From assembly GCA_021775915.1 (NCBI GenBank), contig JAJFGW010000035.1, forward strand, positions 17,911-81,910: 64,000 nucleotides of DNA, read 5' to 3'. The translations under genes were made by a program, and so were the position numbers. Source of the DNA: Alphaproteobacteria bacterium (GTDB taxonomy: Bacteria > Pseudomonadota > Alphaproteobacteria > Micavibrionales > Micavibrionaceae). Position 1 is the stretch's first letter, and every line of letters starts with the position of its first letter. The notes below the pieces were generated by a model, which did no database searches, was not told where the DNA came from, and saw nothing but the letters and a program-made list of their open reading frames with translations. This document shows, in pieces, positions 1 through 8,837 of this stretch.

Positions 1-310
1 TGCCGTATATGTTGGTTTCGCGCCTGTCTTTCATCCGAAAGACGCGCAGCTCGTCAATACCGCTAATATGATCGCTATGAGCATGGGTATATAAAACAGC
101 GTCTATCCGGTTAATATCCGTTCTGTTAATCTGCTCTCGCAAATCAGGCCCGGTATCAATGAGGAGGTTGGTGTTTTCGCTCTGCACTATAATACTGGAG
201 CGCGTTCTTCTGTTTTTAGGTTCCTCAGGATCGCAAGCGCCCCAATAATTACCGATCATAGGAGTGCCTGCAGAATGGCCGCAGCCTAGTATAGTTACTT
301 TTGGTGTCAT
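1..310 (-). CDS. MBL-fold metallo-hydrolase, PhnP-like (partial)
   Basis: Only the N-terminal ~103 codons are inside the window; the gene runs off the left edge. It was not in the ORF track. The translation starts MTPKVTILGCGHSAGTP and contains the metallo-beta-lactamase zinc motif HAHSDH around residue 81, with LLIDTGPDLR just before it, as in the PhnP/RNase Z-like branch of the superfamily. Its ATG overlaps the TGA of tatD (ATGA), so it is the last visible gene of the metG-tatD operon. In many alphaproteobacteria an MBL-fold protein follows tatD in this position. The family is clear; the substrate (a cyclic phosphodiester or RNA-related ester is typical) cannot be read from the sequence. 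Confidence 0.85.
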   Translation of the reverse strand, partial: MTPKVTILGCGHSAGTPMIGNYWGACDPEEPKNRRTRSSIIVQSENTNLLIDTGPDLREQINRTDINRIDAVLYTHAHSDHISGIDELRVFRMKDRRETNIYG

Positions 311-1107
311 GGCGTTAGCACCGCACTATCAAAAAGCTGAAAAAAGTTGTTCTTTGTGTGGGTTGCAAGATCTTCTTCAGAAATATTATGAAGACTGGCG
401 AGTGACTTTCCTGTGTGAATCATAAGTGCCGGTTCGTTAATATGACCCCGGTGTGGTTCCGGTGCCAAAAACGGCGCATCTGTTTCAACCAGCATTTTGC
501 CCAAGGGCACGTCCTTAGCAAAATCCCGTAAATCTTCAGACTTCTTAAAAGTGATGATACCGGAAAACGAGATATAAAACCCTAGATCAAGCGCCTCTTC
601 ACCGAGTTTTCGGCTAGAGCTAAAACAATGCATCACGCCTTTTAGCTTCGTACCAGCGCTCTCTTCCCGCATAATACGTATAGTGTCTTCATCAGCATCG
701 CGAGAATGAACGATTAAAGGAAGACCCGTTTCGATGCAGGCCCGAATATGCTTCCGAAAGCTCTCCTGTTGATCCTCGACAGGCGAGTTTTTATAAAAGT
801 AATCAAGACCGCTTTCACCAATGCCAACGATGTTAGGGTCGGACTGCGCTAGCGCCACCAGTTTTTCCTGTGTGTACGCCTGCTCCTCTTCAACCCCCGC
901 ATCATGAGGGTGAGTGCCTACCGTACACCAAACATTGCTAAATTGCTGTGCTACCGCAAGTACTTGCGGAAATTCATGCTCTATATCACAGCAAACCGTC
1001 AACATAGCTTCTATGCCTGCATCTTCTGCATTTTTAATGATTTGCGCCGGCTCGCCGATATTTAAAAGGCGCTTATGGATAAGATGACAATGTGAATCTA
1101 TATACAT
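307..1107 (-). CDS. tatD: TatD family metal-dependent hydrolase (DNase)
   Basis: TatD-type TIM-barrel hydrolase of 266 aa, a member of the amidohydrolase superfamily associated with 3'-5' DNase activity. The start MYIDSHCHL carries the metal-binding HxH near the N-terminus. Further motifs are THPHD (~res 66), GESGLDYF (~res 97), HSRDA (~res 134), MHCFSSS (~res 160) and VETDAPFL (~res 207). The ORF track begins 54 codons upstream in sequence that belongs to the metG 3' end in another frame; the ATG at 1107 gives the normal family N-terminus and sits one base after the metG stop. Downstream it overlaps the MBL-fold gene by ATGA. The metG-tatD-MBL order is a common operon. Confidence 0.93.
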   Translation of the reverse strand: MYIDSHCHLIHKRLLNIGEPAQIIKNAEDAGIEAMLTVCCDIEHEFPQVLAVAQQFSNVWCTVGTHPHDAGVEEEQAYTQEKLVALAQSDPNIVGIGESGLDYFYKNSPVEDQQESFRKHIRACIETGLPLIVHSRDADEDTIRIMREESAGTKLKGVMHCFSSSRKLGEEALDLGFYISFSGIITFKKSEDLRDFAKDVPLGKMLVETDAPFLAPEPHRGHINEPALMIHTGKSLASLHNISEEDLATHTKNNFFQLFDSAVLTP

Positions 1108-1108
1108 A

Positions 1109-2671
1109 TCAAGCCGTCGCCTGTTGCGGCTCTTCCTCAACAATACGCGGGAACACCCCTTCCGGTTTAGAAATAGCTGTTCCAGGCTTAAGTGCGTGGT
1201 CTTTGCTAATAAAAGAAAAATCGCGCTCTTCTTTAGAAATAGCAAGCTGATCCAGCATTTTAGCCGCACTTTCCGGCGTGACAGGCTGCATAATAAGGGC
1301 CAGACAACGAATTGTTTCAGCCAACACGTACAAGACTGTACGCATGCGGTCAGGGTCTTCTTTCTTCAATTTCCACGGGGCTTGCGCGTCAACATAACCA
1401 TCGGCCGCGCTGACAAGTTTCATGATGCTTTCCAGAGCGCTATGGAATTTTTGCTCGTCCAGTGCCAGCCTTACAGAGGCCAGCATCTTGCTTTGCGCTA
1501 ACTCAAGTAATACATTATCTTCTTCCTGTAAGTCACTGAATTTAGGTGTTTTTTCCTCACAGTTCTTGTAGATCATCGACAGGCTGCGCTGCGATAAATT
1601 ACCAATTCCATTGGCAAGATCGCTGTTAATTCGGTTTACGGCCGCTTCATGACTAAAATTTCCATCATTACCAAACGGCACTTCACGCAGCATAAAATAA
1701 CGAGCCGGATCAACGCCATAACGCTCAACTAGATCCTGCGGCGCGATAACATTACCCAGAGATTTAGACATTTTCTGGCCTTCAATCGTCCACCAACCAT
1801 GAGCAAAAACGCGCTTTGGTGGCTCTATACCCGCAGACATCAGAAAAGCCGGCCAATAAACAGCGTGAAAGCGCAGAATGTCTTTGCCCACCATATGCAA
1901 ATCAGCAGGCCAGAATTTTTTAAAATCAGCGCTTTCCGTATCGGGAAATCCCGCAGCCGTCATATAATTGGTCAAAGCGTCAATCCAGACATACATCACG
2001 TGTTTGTCATTACCCGGCACCGGCACGCCCCAGTCAAAGGCCGTACGACTCACGGATAGATCACGCAAACCGCCCTTAACAAAGCTAATGACCTCATTCC
2101 GGCGGCTTTCGGGAAGGATAAAGTCCGGGTGCGTATCATAAAATTCCAGCAACTTGTCCTGCCATGCAGACAGCCTGAAGAAGTAGCTTTCTTCTTCCAT
2201 CCATTCACATTCCGCACCAGAGGGAGCAATTTTCTTGCCATCGACTTCGGTTAGCTCATCTTCACCGTAGAAAGCTTCATCGCGCACGGCATACCAGCCG
2301 CCATAATTATCAAGATAAATATCACCCGCCTCTTCTATCTTTTGCCAGAGGGCTTGCGCGGCCTTGATATGGCGCGGCTCAGTTGTACGAATAAAATCAT
2401 CATTGGAGTAATTCATCATCGGAGTTAGATCGCGGAAGTTCTGTGACACGCCATCCGTAAAGCTTTGCGTGTCTACGCCAGCTTTTTCAGCAGCTTGATG
2501 GACTTTCAGGCCATGTTCATCCGTACCGGTCAGGAATTTTACGTCAAAACCATCCAGTCTCTTGAACCGCGCCAGAACATCGCAAGCCACCGTCGTATAG
2601 ACATGCCCCAGATGCGGCTTGTCATTCACGTAATAGATCGGCGTTGTTATGTAGTAAGTTTTGTCCGCCAT
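1109..2671 (-). CDS. metG: methionyl-tRNA synthetase
   Basis: Class I aminoacyl-tRNA synthetase that charges tRNA-Met; 520 aa. The HIGH-like motif PHLGHVYTT lies near residue 20 and the KMSKS loop is GQKMSKSLGN near residue 300. The anticodon-binding helical domain fills the C-terminal part, and there is no C-terminal EMAP/tRNA-binding extension, which fits the shorter alphaproteobacterial form. Its ATG overlaps the TAA of holB (TAATG), implying coupled translation. It is part of the dense minus-strand operon tmk-holB-metG-tatD. Confidence 0.97.
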   Translation of the reverse strand: MADKTYYITTPIYYVNDKPHLGHVYTTVACDVLARFKRLDGFDVKFLTGTDEHGLKVHQAAEKAGVDTQSFTDGVSQNFRDLTPMMNYSNDDFIRTTEPRHIKAAQALWQKIEEAGDIYLDNYGGWYAVRDEAFYGEDELTEVDGKKIAPSGAECEWMEEESYFFRLSAWQDKLLEFYDTHPDFILPESRRNEVISFVKGGLRDLSVSRTAFDWGVPVPGNDKHVMYVWIDALTNYMTAAGFPDTESADFKKFWPADLHMVGKDILRFHAVYWPAFLMSAGIEPPKRVFAHGWWTIEGQKMSKSLGNVIAPQDLVERYGVDPARYFMLREVPFGNDGNFSHEAAVNRINSDLANGIGNLSQRSLSMIYKNCEEKTPKFSDLQEEDNVLLELAQSKMLASVRLALDEQKFHSALESIMKLVSAADGYVDAQAPWKLKKEDPDRMRTVLYVLAETIRCLALIMQPVTPESAAKMLDQLAISKEERDFSFISKDHALKPGTAISKPEGVFPRIVEEEPQQATA

Positions 2672-3822
2672 TATGCGGCCTCCTTAAATAATGAAAATGC
2701 GCCAAGCACGGCGTGACGTTTGTCCAAACTAGCGGCGGTCACTGTATCAAAATGTTCCTGAAGTTGACCAGATATTTCTATCCAGTCCTGAAGACTGTAA
2801 TGTGCCAGAATTTTTTGCGTGGCTTCGTTATTCAAAGGGCTGCGCGGTGTTTCGCCGCGTGCTTTAGCGCGCAGAAGGCTATTTACGACCCACATAAGCA
2901 CGTCCTGAAAGGCTTTCAAGCTATTTTCCTGTCCGGGTTTACTCATACTGTCGGCCAGTGCATGAATTTCTGACCACTGCCATTGCGGCCAGCTATGGAG
3001 CAACATCATAATTTTTTCGATCGCGCCTAGCCCGTCCTCTTCCAGAATACGAAGCCCCTGCCCTATGCTACCGCTGGATATATTGTAAAGAATATCCATA
3101 TCACTTTGCGGCAGAGTTCCATGGTCCCTGCTAATTAATTGACTAAAATTGTCATGGTCCAGAGCAGCAAAAGGGACCGTTCGGCAACGGGAACGAATTG
3201 TCGGAATCATCGCCCCCAGCCTATGACACACAAGAATGAGCAGTGCGTGCTCCGGCGGCTCTTCTAAAATTTTCAAAATAGCGTTCTGGGCGTTACGGTT
3301 CATGGTATCGGCATCATCAACAATCGCGATACGCCAGCCGCCCTGCGAAGCTGTCATGCGCATAAAAGGAGTGATTTTTCTTATTTCACCGACTTCAACC
3401 GCGCCTTTGTAACGGTTCTTCTTTTCATCAAACAGACGCCCGATTGTCATCAAATCAGCATGACCGCCAGACACGACCTGCCGGAACACAGGGTCATCAG
3501 GGGCGACAAACATATCTTTGAAGGTTTCTTTGGGAAGGTCATCGCCGAACAATCCTCCATCCGCGCTACCGCCACCCCTACCGTTTTTGAACAAATAACG
3601 CGCTAGCCGAAAAGCCATCGTCGACTTACCAATACCTTGCGGCCCAGAAAAGATAAGCGCATGCGGCAGGCTATCACTCTCAATTTGTTCCAGCAGCGCG
3701 GCTTCTACAGCATTGTGTCCGAGGCAATCTTTCATCTCGCGCGGCGGCTGCAGACCTGCGCTTTCATGAGCCATCGCAGCTTCATCGGCGGCCACTAAAT
3801 CATCATCAAAATCGTCAAACAT
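2671..3822 (-). CDS. holB: DNA polymerase III subunit delta'
   Basis: Clamp-loader delta' subunit, 383 aa, AAA+ family. A Walker A-like GPQGIGKST lies around residue 60, an IVDDADTMN Walker B-like segment around residue 165, and the SRC motif as IRSRCRTVPF near residue 210. The N-terminal ~35 residues (FDDFDDDLVAADEAA) form an acidic extension. It overlaps tmk by 8 bp upstream and metG by one base downstream. The tmk-holB pairing is widespread in bacteria and supports the call. Confidence 0.93.
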   Translation of the reverse strand: MFDDFDDDLVAADEAAMAHESAGLQPPREMKDCLGHNAVEAALLEQIESDSLPHALIFSGPQGIGKSTMAFRLARYLFKNGRGGGSADGGLFGDDLPKETFKDMFVAPDDPVFRQVVSGGHADLMTIGRLFDEKKNRYKGAVEVGEIRKITPFMRMTASQGGWRIAIVDDADTMNRNAQNAILKILEEPPEHALLILVCHRLGAMIPTIRSRCRTVPFAALDHDNFSQLISRDHGTLPQSDMDILYNISSGSIGQGLRILEEDGLGAIEKIMMLLHSWPQWQWSEIHALADSMSKPGQENSLKAFQDVLMWVVNSLLRAKARGETPRSPLNNEATQKILAHYSLQDWIEISGQLQEHFDTVTAASLDKRHAVLGAFSLFKEAA

Positions 3823-4456
3823 TACTCATGCGCTCCTGTACGGCGCGTTCTATTTCTTCGGCTATTTCTTCAATTGTCTGGCTCGCCTCAACAATAACAC
3901 AGCGTTCCGGGTTACGCTGCGCTATTTCAAGAAACCCTTGCCGCAGCCTTTCATGAAACCCTGTATCAAGCTGCTCAAAGCGGTCTTCATTTGAGCCGTT
4001 ATCAGAAAGCCTTTTCCCGGCCCGCTCCAGCCCGATCTCAACATCCAGGTCGAGCATAAAAGTCAGATCCGGCTCAAACCCTCCAAGAGAAAGCTGCACA
4101 AGACTTTCAATAATATCAAGTTCCATGCCATGGCCATAGCTTTGATAGGCACGAGTTGAATCTGTGAAGCGGTCACAAATAACAATTTTTCCCTCTGCCA
4201 GTGCCGGTTTAATCAATGTTTCGATATGCATATTGCGCGCCGCAAAAAACAAAAGAATTTCAGCCATCGGCGTCCAGTCACCACCATCACGGCGCACCAG
4301 AAGCTCTCTAATTTTTTCGGCTTCATCTGTGCCACCCGGCTCACGAGTTATCACAGTTTCATGACCACTATCTTGCAATTTTTCAGCGAGAAGTTTTATT
4401 TGCGTGGTTTTGCCGGTGCCCTCACCGCCCTCAAGAGTAATAAAAAGGCCTGTCAT
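3815..4456 (-). CDS. tmk: thymidylate kinase
   Basis: Phosphorylates dTMP to dTDP; 213 aa, normal family length. The P-loop is EGGEGTGKTT at residues 9-18. The DR-x motif appears as CDRFTDSTRAYQ near residue 95, with F where many homologues have Y. Its ATG overlaps the stop of the upstream carboxypeptidase gene (ATGA), and its 3' end overlaps holB by 8 bp, so the three genes are almost certainly co-transcribed and translationally coupled. Confidence 0.96.
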   Translation of the reverse strand: MTGLFITLEGGEGTGKTTQIKLLAEKLQDSGHETVITREPGGTDEAEKIRELLVRRDGGDWTPMAEILLFFAARNMHIETLIKPALAEGKIVICDRFTDSTRAYQSYGHGMELDIIESLVQLSLGGFEPDLTFMLDLDVEIGLERAGKRLSDNGSNEDRFEQLDTGFHERLRQGFLEIAQRNPERCVIVEASQTIEEIAEEIERAVQERMSNV

Positions 4457-5607
4457 TCAGAAATACTCTTACTACCCAACATCAATTTAGCCTTGGCAAA
4501 GGTCGTAGCAAAAAAGCCCAAATGCATAACATCCGCATTGGCAATAAGTGGTATTTCAAATGTTTTAAGTTGCGGAACAGTTACTTTCAGCACGCCCACT
4601 TTCTGGCCCTTTTTAATAGGAGCCTGCAATGGTCCGTCATAAAGAACCTCAACCTTAAGGTCATTTTTAACGGAGACAGGAACAGTAACAGTCAAATCCT
4701 GCTCAATAATCAGGGGAACCTGCTCTGTCTTTCCCATTATAACAAAAGCATGTTCAACCGTTTCACCAGCAGAAAAAAGCTTAACGTTTTCAAACCCCTT
4801 TAAACCCCACTCCAGCAACCGCGCACCTTCCTGCGCTCTGGCTTTGTCATCTTTAAGACCGTTGACAACCAGAACAACGCGTCGTCCATTTCGAATGCCT
4901 GAAGCCATAAGACCGTAACCACCCGCCTCTGTGTGACCCGTTTTAATGCCGTCAGCACCTATGTCGCGGTAGATTAACGGGTTTCTATTACTCTGTTTGA
5001 TATTGTTATAGCTATATTCAGTTTCAGAGTAGTAACGGTAATGATCCGGAAAATCGCGGATCATGTTCATGGCTAGAGTAGCGAGATCTTCCGCCGTAGA
5101 ATAATGGTCCGGGTCAGGCCAGCCGCTAGCATTCCTGAACTGGCTGTTCTTCATACCAAGCGCTGCAGCCTTGCTATTTAACGCCTCTGCAAAAGCATCC
5201 TCAGAACCCGCAAGTCCTTCTGCCAGAACGATTGTTGCATCATTACCGGACTGTATAATCACGCCCCGGATCAAATCCTCAACTTTCACCTGACTGCCCA
5301 CTTCAACAAACATCTTGGATCCGCCCTTGCGCCAGGCCTTTTCACTGACAGGGAGCATAGTATCCAGACTTAACTGCCCTTCTTTTAACGCTTCAAAAAC
5401 CAGATATATAGACATGACCTTGCTCATGGAAGAGGTCGGCATTTTCGTGTCCGCGTTTTTCTCAAACAGGATCATTCCCGTATCATAATCAATCAAAATA
5501 GCCTGTTTTGCCGATGTATGATTAAACCCGGCACCGTAAGATGCGCCGGACAAAACAAACGTAATAGTGATAATAATCGCCGTGAACTGGATCAAATGTC
5601 TCAGCAT
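4453..5607 (-). CDS. D-alanyl-D-alanine carboxypeptidase (PBP5/6 type)
   Basis: Serine DD-carboxypeptidase that trims peptidoglycan stem pentapeptides; 384 aa from the chosen start. Active-site motifs of the S11 family are visible: SMSK (SxxK), SGND (SxN) and KTGHT (KTG). A PBP5 C-terminal beta domain follows, ending in a probable amphipathic membrane anchor. The N-terminus MLRHLIQFTAIIITITFVLSG is a signal peptide. The track start at 5703 overlaps rlpA and lacks a ribosome site; the ATG at 5607 has GGGGGA seven bases upstream and puts the signal peptide at the N-terminus. It lies between rlpA and tmk on the same strand. I would call it dacC/dacF-like but do not assign a letter. Confidence 0.92.
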   Translation of the reverse strand: MLRHLIQFTAIIITITFVLSGASYGAGFNHTSAKQAILIDYDTGMILFEKNADTKMPTSSMSKVMSIYLVFEALKEGQLSLDTMLPVSEKAWRKGGSKMFVEVGSQVKVEDLIRGVIIQSGNDATIVLAEGLAGSEDAFAEALNSKAAALGMKNSQFRNASGWPDPDHYSTAEDLATLAMNMIRDFPDHYRYYSETEYSYNNIKQSNRNPLIYRDIGADGIKTGHTEAGGYGLMASGIRNGRRVVLVVNGLKDDKARAQEGARLLEWGLKGFENVKLFSAGETVEHAFVIMGKTEQVPLIIEQDLTVTVPVSVKNDLKVEVLYDGPLQAPIKKGQKVGVLKVTVPQLKTFEIPLIANADVMHLGFFATTFAKAKLMLGSKSISE

Positions 5608-5674
5608 GGTTTCCCCCATAGCTATAAATTTCAAGGTCAGTTTAAGACTCTTGGGGCCAGACGCAATTAATTTA

Positions 5675-6676
5675 TTATTCCACGATAATAATAGCGCTTT
5701 CATTGCCCGAAGAAATCAGACGCGCCAAAAGCTCATCCGCTTGCTGCACACTGGCAACAGGGCCAAGGCGTACGCGGTAGAATTGCCGCCCGTTCACAAT
5801 CGCCGGATAGACATTGGCTTGCGCGAATTGTTGTAATTTACCGCTCAATTTATAGGCATTTTCCTGCACCGTAAAGGCTCCGGCCTGCACAAAAATATCC
5901 GTTTTTATCACAGGCATTTCGGTCACAATAGGATCGGGATAAAAAGCCCCGCTGCGGGTGTGGCCTGGTATGGCCTGCCTAACACCTGTGTTGACTGAAG
6001 TCGGGCTTATCAAAGCTTCACGCATGACAGGCGGCGGCTGCGCTCCTGCTGCCGGTTCCACCTGATAGGCTTGTGATGAAGTTGCAGAAGCCACCTTCAC
6101 AGGCTGCGGGCGCAACGACGGCATTTTACCACCTCTGTTTAGAGCAACCTCATAGCCATTCGTATCCTTACCGCTTTTCGCTGCACGGGCGATCTCCATG
6201 CTTTCCTGTTTCAGCACTTCAAGGCGGACTTTTGCTGTTCCTTGATCTTTGAATCCCAGCAGCTCAGCGCTCCGTTTTGATAAATCAATGATACGGCCTC
6301 TCTTATAAGGCCCCCGGTCATTCACCCGGACAATCAAAGAGCGGCCGTTATCCAGATTTGTAACCCGCACAAGCGAGGGCATTTGCAACGTCTTATGGGC
6401 TGCCGTTAGCTCATACATATCAAATGTTTCACCATTGGCTGTTTTTTTACCGTGGAATTGCGGGCCATACCATGAGGCTATCCCTGTTTCCACAAGATCG
6501 TAGCTTTCCTGCGGATGATAGCGCTTACCGTTGATTTTATAGGCGTTACCAACCTTAAATGTGCCTTGGCTTTTAGAAGATGGTAGGGCCTGCTTTGTCA
6601 CATGGGAAGCAAGCTGCAGCTCGGTACAGGCGGTCAGGCACAACAAAAGCGCTAAGGTATAAAAGATACGGTTCAT
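5675..6676 (-). CDS. rlpA: RlpA septal lipoprotein / lytic transglycosylase with SPOR domain
   Basis: 333 aa. The N-terminus MNRIFYTLALLLCLTACTE is a lipoprotein signal with lipobox LTAC. The double-psi beta-barrel RlpA domain covers roughly residues 62-155, with GIASWYGPQFHGKKTANGE and RVNDRGPY, the conserved catalytic neighbourhood. A low-complexity linker leads to a SPOR domain (FVQAGAFTVQENA to the end), which binds denuded glycan at the division septum. It sits between two other wall enzymes (mltB upstream, DD-carboxypeptidase downstream), so this part of the operon is a peptidoglycan remodelling module. Confidence 0.94.
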   Translation of the reverse strand: MNRIFYTLALLLCLTACTELQLASHVTKQALPSSKSQGTFKVGNAYKINGKRYHPQESYDLVETGIASWYGPQFHGKKTANGETFDMYELTAAHKTLQMPSLVRVTNLDNGRSLIVRVNDRGPYKRGRIIDLSKRSAELLGFKDQGTAKVRLEVLKQESMEIARAAKSGKDTNGYEVALNRGGKMPSLRPQPVKVASATSSQAYQVEPAAGAQPPPVMREALISPTSVNTGVRQAIPGHTRSGAFYPDPIVTEMPVIKTDIFVQAGAFTVQENAYKLSGKLQQFAQANVYPAIVNGRQFYRVRLGPVASVQQADELLARLISSGNESAIIIVE

Positions 6677-6696
6677 TTGTTTTGTCTTTATTTTGT

Positions 6697-7719
6697 TTAT
6701 GATCCACTGAGGGTCGGATTAGCAGCGGCGATAGCATCGGCCAACCGGCCAACAGAGAGAGCGAACTTATCAGAATTGTTCCATCGTTTAATGGTATGAA
6801 AATTATTGTAAACTAGAAATGCAGAACCAGACATACCATCAGGCGCAATGACTTTCCCCATCATCCCCGGTACAACCGGTATAGGCGCGCCGTTCGGGAG
6901 CTTAATGCCCATACTCTTCCATGTAGAAAGCTGTTTTTTACTGCCTACCAGATTACTGTCAAACCCGGCGGGAAGTACAACTTCCCTGCCCCATCTTTGA
7001 CCATCGTTCCAACCATTTTTTGCCAAATAGTTTGCAGCCGAGGCAAAGGCGTCTGACAGATTATTCCATATATCTTTACGGCCATCGCCATCGCCGTCCT
7101 GCGCTAAATTCATAAAACTGGACGGCATGAACTGTACCTGCCCCAAGGCACCTGCCCATGAGCCTTTCATTTGATCCAGTGTAATATGGCCCTGGTCTAC
7201 TATTTTAAGCGCAGTGATAAGCTCTTTCCTGAAATAGGCGGCGCGTTTAGGCGAAGTGCCACCGCGCCCGTGCCATGCCAGAGTCGCCAATGATTTGACG
7301 GTGTCCTTGCCGCCGGTATAACCGCCATAATTAGTTTCCATACCCCACAACGCGGCGATATATTGCGGCGCTACACCATATTTATCTGAGGCCTTTTTAA
7401 GCTCATCATAATGCTTAACCAGCATTTTTTGCCCGCGCTCTATACGCGTTTTGTTCACGCGTTTGGAAGAATAAGCAGCATAGGTCTGAGTGAATTCCGG
7501 TTGTTTTGTATCAAGCCTGATGATTTCAGGATCAGGCTGAAAGCCGGTTAAAGCCTTGTTCACAAGCATAGGGTTAATATTCTGCGCTATCGCTTCTTGT
7601 CTCACTTCACCTAGCCATTGCTCAAAAGGCACGGCCGGATTGGCAAAGGCGCTTACTGCCGAAAACCCAGTGACAAGCGCAAATATAAGAGCCAGAGATG
7701 TTTTTTTGAAATTATTCAT
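6697..7719 (-). CDS. MltB-type lytic murein transglycosylase
   Basis: 340 aa periplasmic transglycosylase of the MltB-2 (TIGR02283-like) family. A signal peptide (MNNFKKTSLALIFALVTGFSAVSAFA) is followed by the catalytic domain, with WGMETNYGG carrying the glutamate near residue 128 and GALGQVQFMPSSF near residue 190. The track starts at a TTG (7737); I prefer the ATG at 7719 because it gives a standard signal peptide, although neither has a strong Shine-Dalgarno. Followed after 20 bp by rlpA. Confidence 0.92.
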   Translation of the reverse strand: MNNFKKTSLALIFALVTGFSAVSAFANPAVPFEQWLGEVRQEAIAQNINPMLVNKALTGFQPDPEIIRLDTKQPEFTQTYAAYSSKRVNKTRIERGQKMLVKHYDELKKASDKYGVAPQYIAALWGMETNYGGYTGGKDTVKSLATLAWHGRGGTSPKRAAYFRKELITALKIVDQGHITLDQMKGSWAGALGQVQFMPSSFMNLAQDGDGDGRKDIWNNLSDAFASAANYLAKNGWNDGQRWGREVVLPAGFDSNLVGSKKQLSTWKSMGIKLPNGAPIPVVPGMMGKVIAPDGMSGSAFLVYNNFHTIKRWNNSDKFALSVGRLADAIAAANPTLSGS

Positions 7720-7741
7720 GGTTATTACTGTAAACAAAAGA

Positions 7742-8530
7742 TCACCGTAATGGCAAAGTTATTTTTCCAGTGAAATGATAAGCTGCAATTCCTATATATT
7801 CATGCAACGCCACATGAAGATTATAAAAGTTTTCAAGAAAGTCAAACTCAGAAGGAATCCAACTCACATCACCTGATGTTCTGTAATCTGTCGGGTAAGG
7901 AATAATTCCCCCCCATTTTTGTTTTCTTGCCACCGCATAGGCACGCGGCAGGTGGTAAGACGAACTTATCAAGACCCACGTTTCCCCCGGCTGCGGCAAG
8001 ATGAGTTCTTTAGTTAATTTGATGTTTTCATAGGTATTACGTGATTCATCTTCATAAATCACATTATCTTCAGAAAACCCCACACGTTCTAAAAACAGGG
8101 CTATATCGTCCGCTTCTGTCCGGCCATTATTTACTAGCTTCCCATTGCCACCACTAAAAACGACAAGAGCATTAGGATGTTTTTGCGCCAGGGCAAGTGC
8201 ATCAACCACACGCTCTGCGGCCTCATTCATAGCAGGAAGCCCCCTGCCCTCTGATACAGAAGAATTAAAAGTACCGCCAAGAACTAAAATCCCATCAACC
8301 CTATCGGGAAGCGCTGCCGGGCGCTCATGGTGCTTTTCCAGCAAAATTAGCATGTATTGCCCTACAGGAAACAGACCAAACCCCGCAAACATTACAAAGC
8401 CCAGCATTAAAACTGAGCGACCCTGCACCTTTGAGAATAGAGAAACCACCATCCCTAATACAAAAATCAGGAAAATCAGGTTCAGGGGAGATAACAGCGC
8501 CCAGATAATTTTTGATAATGAAAAAAACAT
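7742..8530 (-). CDS. YdcF/ElyC family membrane protein (DUF218)
   Basis: 262 aa. The N-terminal ~75 residues hold two hydrophobic segments (LLSPLNLIFLIFVLGMVVSLF and VLMLGFVMFAGFGLFPVG). They are followed by a DUF218 domain with GILVLGGTF, VVFSGGNG, SRNTYENI and SSSYHLPRAYAVARK, the family hallmarks. ElyC, a member, affects envelope and undecaprenyl-carrier metabolism in E. coli. The track start (TTG at 8623) would place the gene almost at the tRNA; the ATG at 8530 begins right before the first membrane segment and is preferred, though its ribosome site is weak. First gene of the wall operon. Confidence 0.87.
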   Translation of the reverse strand: MFFSLSKIIWALLSPLNLIFLIFVLGMVVSLFSKVQGRSVLMLGFVMFAGFGLFPVGQYMLILLEKHHERPAALPDRVDGILVLGGTFNSSVSEGRGLPAMNEAAERVVDALALAQKHPNALVVFSGGNGKLVNNGRTEADDIALFLERVGFSEDNVIYEDESRNTYENIKLTKELILPQPGETWVLISSSYHLPRAYAVARKQKWGGIIPYPTDYRTSGDVSWIPSEFDFLENFYNLHVALHEYIGIAAYHFTGKITLPLR

Positions 8531-8626
8531 AACCGGTTCACTATAAAAGTTTACTGATGATAAGGTAAGAGAAAATATAAGATTGATATAATTGAAAAAA
8601 CTTTTTATAAGAACAAACAGCAATGC

Positions 8627-8716
8627 GGAGGGGTGGCAGAGCGGTTGAATGCACCGGTCTTGAAAACCGGCAAGGGAGCAATCTCTTCGAGAGTTCGAAT
8701 CTCTCCTCCTCCGCCA
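8627..8716 (+). tRNA. tRNA-Ser (anticodon TGA)
   Basis: Cloverleaf of 90 nt including an encoded CCA. The acceptor stem GGAGGGG pairs with CTCCTCC, the discriminator is G, and the D-arm is GCAGAGCGGTTGAATGC. The anticodon stem CCGGT/ACCGG encloses loop CTTGAAA (anticodon TGA, reads UCA). There is a long class II variable arm (CAAGGGAGCAATCTCTTC) and a T-arm GAGAG-TTCGAAT-CTCTC. It stands alone between the divergently oriented ydcF and the converging chemoreceptor gene. Confidence 0.98.
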
Positions 8717-8789
8717 TTTGCTGAGACAGTTTCAGAGCCTTCTTAATTAAGTGATGTAATCTATCCTACGTAAATGTCAGATACTTGCT

Positions 8790-8830
8790 CTTACCTAAAC
8801 CTTCTGCGTAAAGGGCACTCTTTAGGTGAG
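8790..8830. terminator. inverted repeat at the 3' end of the chemoreceptor gene, possible terminator
   Basis: CTTACCTAAA pairs with TTTAGGTGAG (10 bp, one G-U), with an inner CCTT/AAGG. It lies between the tRNA-Ser end and the chemoreceptor stop. There is no clear T-run on either side, so a factor-independent terminator is possible but not certain. Confidence 0.4.
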
Positions 8831-8837
8831 TTAATAA